Shown here one piece after another: positions 61,339 through 64,000 of a stretch of 64,000 nucleotides of DNA. Both the position numbers and the translations under genes were made by a program. The notes under the pieces were generated by a model, which had not been told where the DNA came from, searched no databases, and worked only from the letters and a program-made list of their open reading frames with translations. Origin of the DNA: Tanytarsus gracilentus (taxonomy: Eukaryota > Arthropoda > Insecta > Diptera > Chironomidae); assembly GCA_038502055.1 (NCBI GenBank), contig JAXRKN010000043.1, forward strand, positions 4,154,001-4,218,000, read 5' to 3'. How positions within the stretch are numbered: position 1 is the first letter of the stretch; each line of letters opens with the position of its first letter.

Positions 61339-61344
61339 AATAAA
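61339..61344 (+). terminator. Polyadenylation signal of CdsA
   Basis: AATAAA 78 bp after the stop codon, with more copies near 61375-61390. Confidence 0.6.
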
Positions 61345-64000
61345 TTTTTAAATTAAAAAAAAGTTTTTGCGCTTCAATAAATTTACAATAAAGTGGCAGC
61401 AGACGGGGCCAAAGAGTGCGAGCCAGTCGAATAAATTGCACTCCGCCCGACTATATGGCATAAATATTTATTGGATAATCATACACACACAGCAGCACAC
61501 CAGCCAGAACGGAGTTTTGTGTACTCTTTTAAAAAGAGCTCCAATAGTCAATTATTTTAATGCAACAATTTCCTAACTGCACCTGGTGATTTCCCCTTGC
61601 TCCTTTTTAATAACACAACAACAAAAACAGCCAGCAGAAGCAGCCATGGATGGCACGGAAGGAGAAAATTGCACAAATAAGGCAATGTCGCATGAAGCAG
61701 CACCGAGCACACGAAGGACTTCTGCTCAATGTCTCTGTTTGTAAAGCAGTTTAAGCAAAATCATTTTATGAGATAGAAGCAAGAAGAAAAATTGTGACAT
61801 TAAAAGCGAGAGATGGAGACGATGATAAAAAAAAGACACAAGAAGATGTTTCCGATAATTTTCAAGACGCTTCTATGACGCTCATGCTTTATGGTTTTAT
61901 TAAATAAAAAGAAGTGAAACTTGAAGGGGAAGCACTTCGTTGGATTATGATGGATGAAGAGTTTGCGAGTGAAAAAATTGTGTTCGATCTAAAAATTCTT
62001 ACAAGGAACTTCACTCCACAAATCAAAAATGTTTGAACTGCTCTTGCAAAAAAAAATTGTAACAAAAAGAGTGAAACATGAATGTCCTGCAAAAACTTCA
62101 TCTTTATTTGATTTCCTCTCAAAATATCGCAAAAACCCTTTCAACATTTTTCACCATCTGCTTCTTAAAATTGTTCATACCTTTTTTTAACTCTTAATGA
62201 TGATGACCGTGTTGTTTTAAAGTTTATTTTTTGTAAGAATCGACCACAGATGCACTCATTTGCCTAATTTCACGATCTTCACTTAATCTTTCATTTTTAC
62301 ACAACACCACTCGCACTTTTATGGGCCAAAACGAGAGAGTGAATACATAAAAAGGGTAACTCGAGCTAATATCCATTCATTTTATTATACTCCATCGAGT
62401 AGCAAAATACCGCTATTGTTGTTGTTGTTGGAAGCCATCCATGTACGTACCAAAAAAAATGTATATTTATCGAAGAACAAAAGAGTGTTGCGGATGGGGT
62501 TGAAGCGGGAGGCGAGAGAGAAACAATTGAGATAAAACACACATAAATTCCTCGAGATTGTTTTTGTTTTTCTCCTCCACTGAAGTAAGAAAAAATCTTC
62601 TCCCCACATTGTGTTGTCTCATTTCAATTTGTGTGCGTCTATCTTTACGCATCGAGGCAATAATTAAGGAGAAGAATGGTGGGATAAAAACCCTCACAAT
62701 GTACTTTCTTCTCTTCCCCATTCGCATGCCTCATTTGTTGTCTTTTCTTACTCGTCCTATTTGTTGATTGTTGTTGTGCACTCAATGAAAATGGAAGAAT
62801 GTATGAGGATACGCATAAAGGTTTGTGAGGAAATAAAGTATAAGCTATGCGTGCAACATAAAGTTTTAATGTCTTCCATTGAAAATTTTAATTTTGAGGT
62901 TATTAAAAAATTGAAGTTTTTAAAAAATTAAAAGTTTTTTTTGAGTGGAGACAGTAAATTTAATTTCTTTTATGACACGCTATAACATAAAAATATAAAA
63001 GAGAATTTTCGTGTAAAAATAAAGTAAAAATTCCCGTAAAAACACGGTGAGGATATGCTGTCATATAATTTTATATAAAAATAAATAGAGCTTTTCCCAA
63101 AGTTGTGCCATTCCAAATGAAAACTTATGTCTCGTGTCCTGGAGTTAGGGAAAATAAAGAGAAAACAGAAACCCAAAATCCGACTAAATTGCAATCGAAA
63201 TATCGAACGGAACAATATAATTATTTTAATTACTAGTTTTAAGGTTGAATGAGGAGAGGAAGAAGAAAACTTTGACCTTTTTCTGACTAAACCGAGAAAG
63301 TAGTTTGGGGGTTAAATCGATTTAATTTATTGCGTGTGTTTTGCCATGTTTCAAGGAGAGAAAGAACTTTGACCCAAATGACCGCGTTTTCTAGTGCAGA
63401 ACAGCAATAATCAGTGTAAGGTTTCTCTCATGCTTACTGGCTCAGTTTTGTCTTTAATATATTGCACATATATGGATGATTTACAAGAAGCCTTTGTGGA
63501 ATGTTTTTAGGGTATTCTGAGAAAAAAACATTTACAGGAATTTTCCACAACCACTTTACCCCCATTCGATCGCTCAAACTCATCGCAAGACATCGAACAT
63601 AAATTACTTAAATAAAATTAAAGCCTTTCGAGTGCATTTGAAATGCAATTTAGTCTTTAATGTGGAGCCGGCACACATCAAAGTTAGCTTTAAAGCAATT
63701 AAGCTTGAGCCATGTACGAGGGTATGATATTCATGAAAGGAGAAAAGGAAAATGCAAATTATTTGGTTAATTTGATATGCCATTGAATAATTCATTCGTA
63801 AAATGCACTTCAATTGAGCCGGAATAGAGAAATGAATTGAGCGGGAATTTGAATTGGACGCACAATTATTTTACTGTCGATTAAGCACGTCTCAATAGAC
63901 ATGATGGTGAGTGTGAGTTCGGGCTTTAGAAATGGATTGATTTGAATTAAATTTTTTTTTGATTTATTGCGAATAAAAAAATTGCTGAGCTGAAAAAATT
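61345..64000. other. Region right of CdsA
   Basis: No established gene. The stretch 61385-61745 is richer in G/C and CAG/CAA words than its surroundings and looks like an insect 5' UTR. It ends in a possible small coding exon at 61646-61740. From 61750 to the window end I see only AT-rich DNA without supported features. Confidence 0.45.
61646..61740 (+). CDS. Candidate first coding exon (low confidence)
   Basis: An ATG in a strong context (CAGCCATGG) opens a short frame starting MDGTEGENCTNKA and running 32 codons to a TAA. The stop overlaps a good splice donor (GTAAAG at 61741), so the frame could continue in an exon beyond the window or further right. The preceding 250 bp is CAG/CAA-rich, like many insect 5' UTRs. 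I do not recognise the product, and no acceptor exon is identified. Confidence 0.22.

Overview
This is AT-rich (by eye about 30% GC) animal DNA with spliced genes, short GT-AG introns and Inr (TCAGT)-type promoters. It looks like an insect, probably a nematoceran fly such as a midge; the species level is inference. I support six protein genes in 64 kb. The rest is intron and long intergenic DNA carrying small inverted-repeat elements and tandem repeats.

Left part. At 585-3058 (+) is a three-exon gene for a secreted M13 (neprilysin-fold) protein whose zinc site has decayed. From 7460 to 14219 (+) runs gene A, a multi-exon Cys-rich extracellular protein with a C-terminal membrane segment. Its N-terminal exons are not visible, so they may lie left of the window with the M13-like gene nested in an intron. 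At 18741-19460 (-) and 20087-20851 (+) is a head-to-head pair of secreted leucine-rich-repeat paralogs sharing a 626-bp GATAAG-rich spacer.

Middle. From about 20.9 to 40.1 kb I find no gene. This stretch holds a poly-T/AT palindrome block (21.5-22.2 kb) and a 1,200-bp terminal-inverted-repeat (TIR) element packed with a CCGT microsatellite and two minisatellites (29102-30301). A small secreted-peptide gene follows at 40140-40370 (+), and a second TIR element with three 120-bp tandem units at 42492-43262.

Right part. Gene B (45507-55344, -) is a paralog of gene A, convergent with it, with almost identical exon structure. Both have a highly variable middle segment bounded by conserved furin-type sites, which suggests a precursor from which a variable piece may be cut out. 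A 981-bp element with long imperfect TIRs lies at 57791-58771, and short hairpins with the same CAAGGGAT terminal motif lie in introns of gene B. CdsA (CDP-diacylglycerol synthase) is complete at 59370-61261 (+), with an inverted pair of GATA motifs upstream. The last 2.7 kb has only one weak candidate first exon.

The genes do not form an operon-like set. The links I can support are paralogy (A with B, and the two LRR genes) and the shared spacer of the LRR pair.
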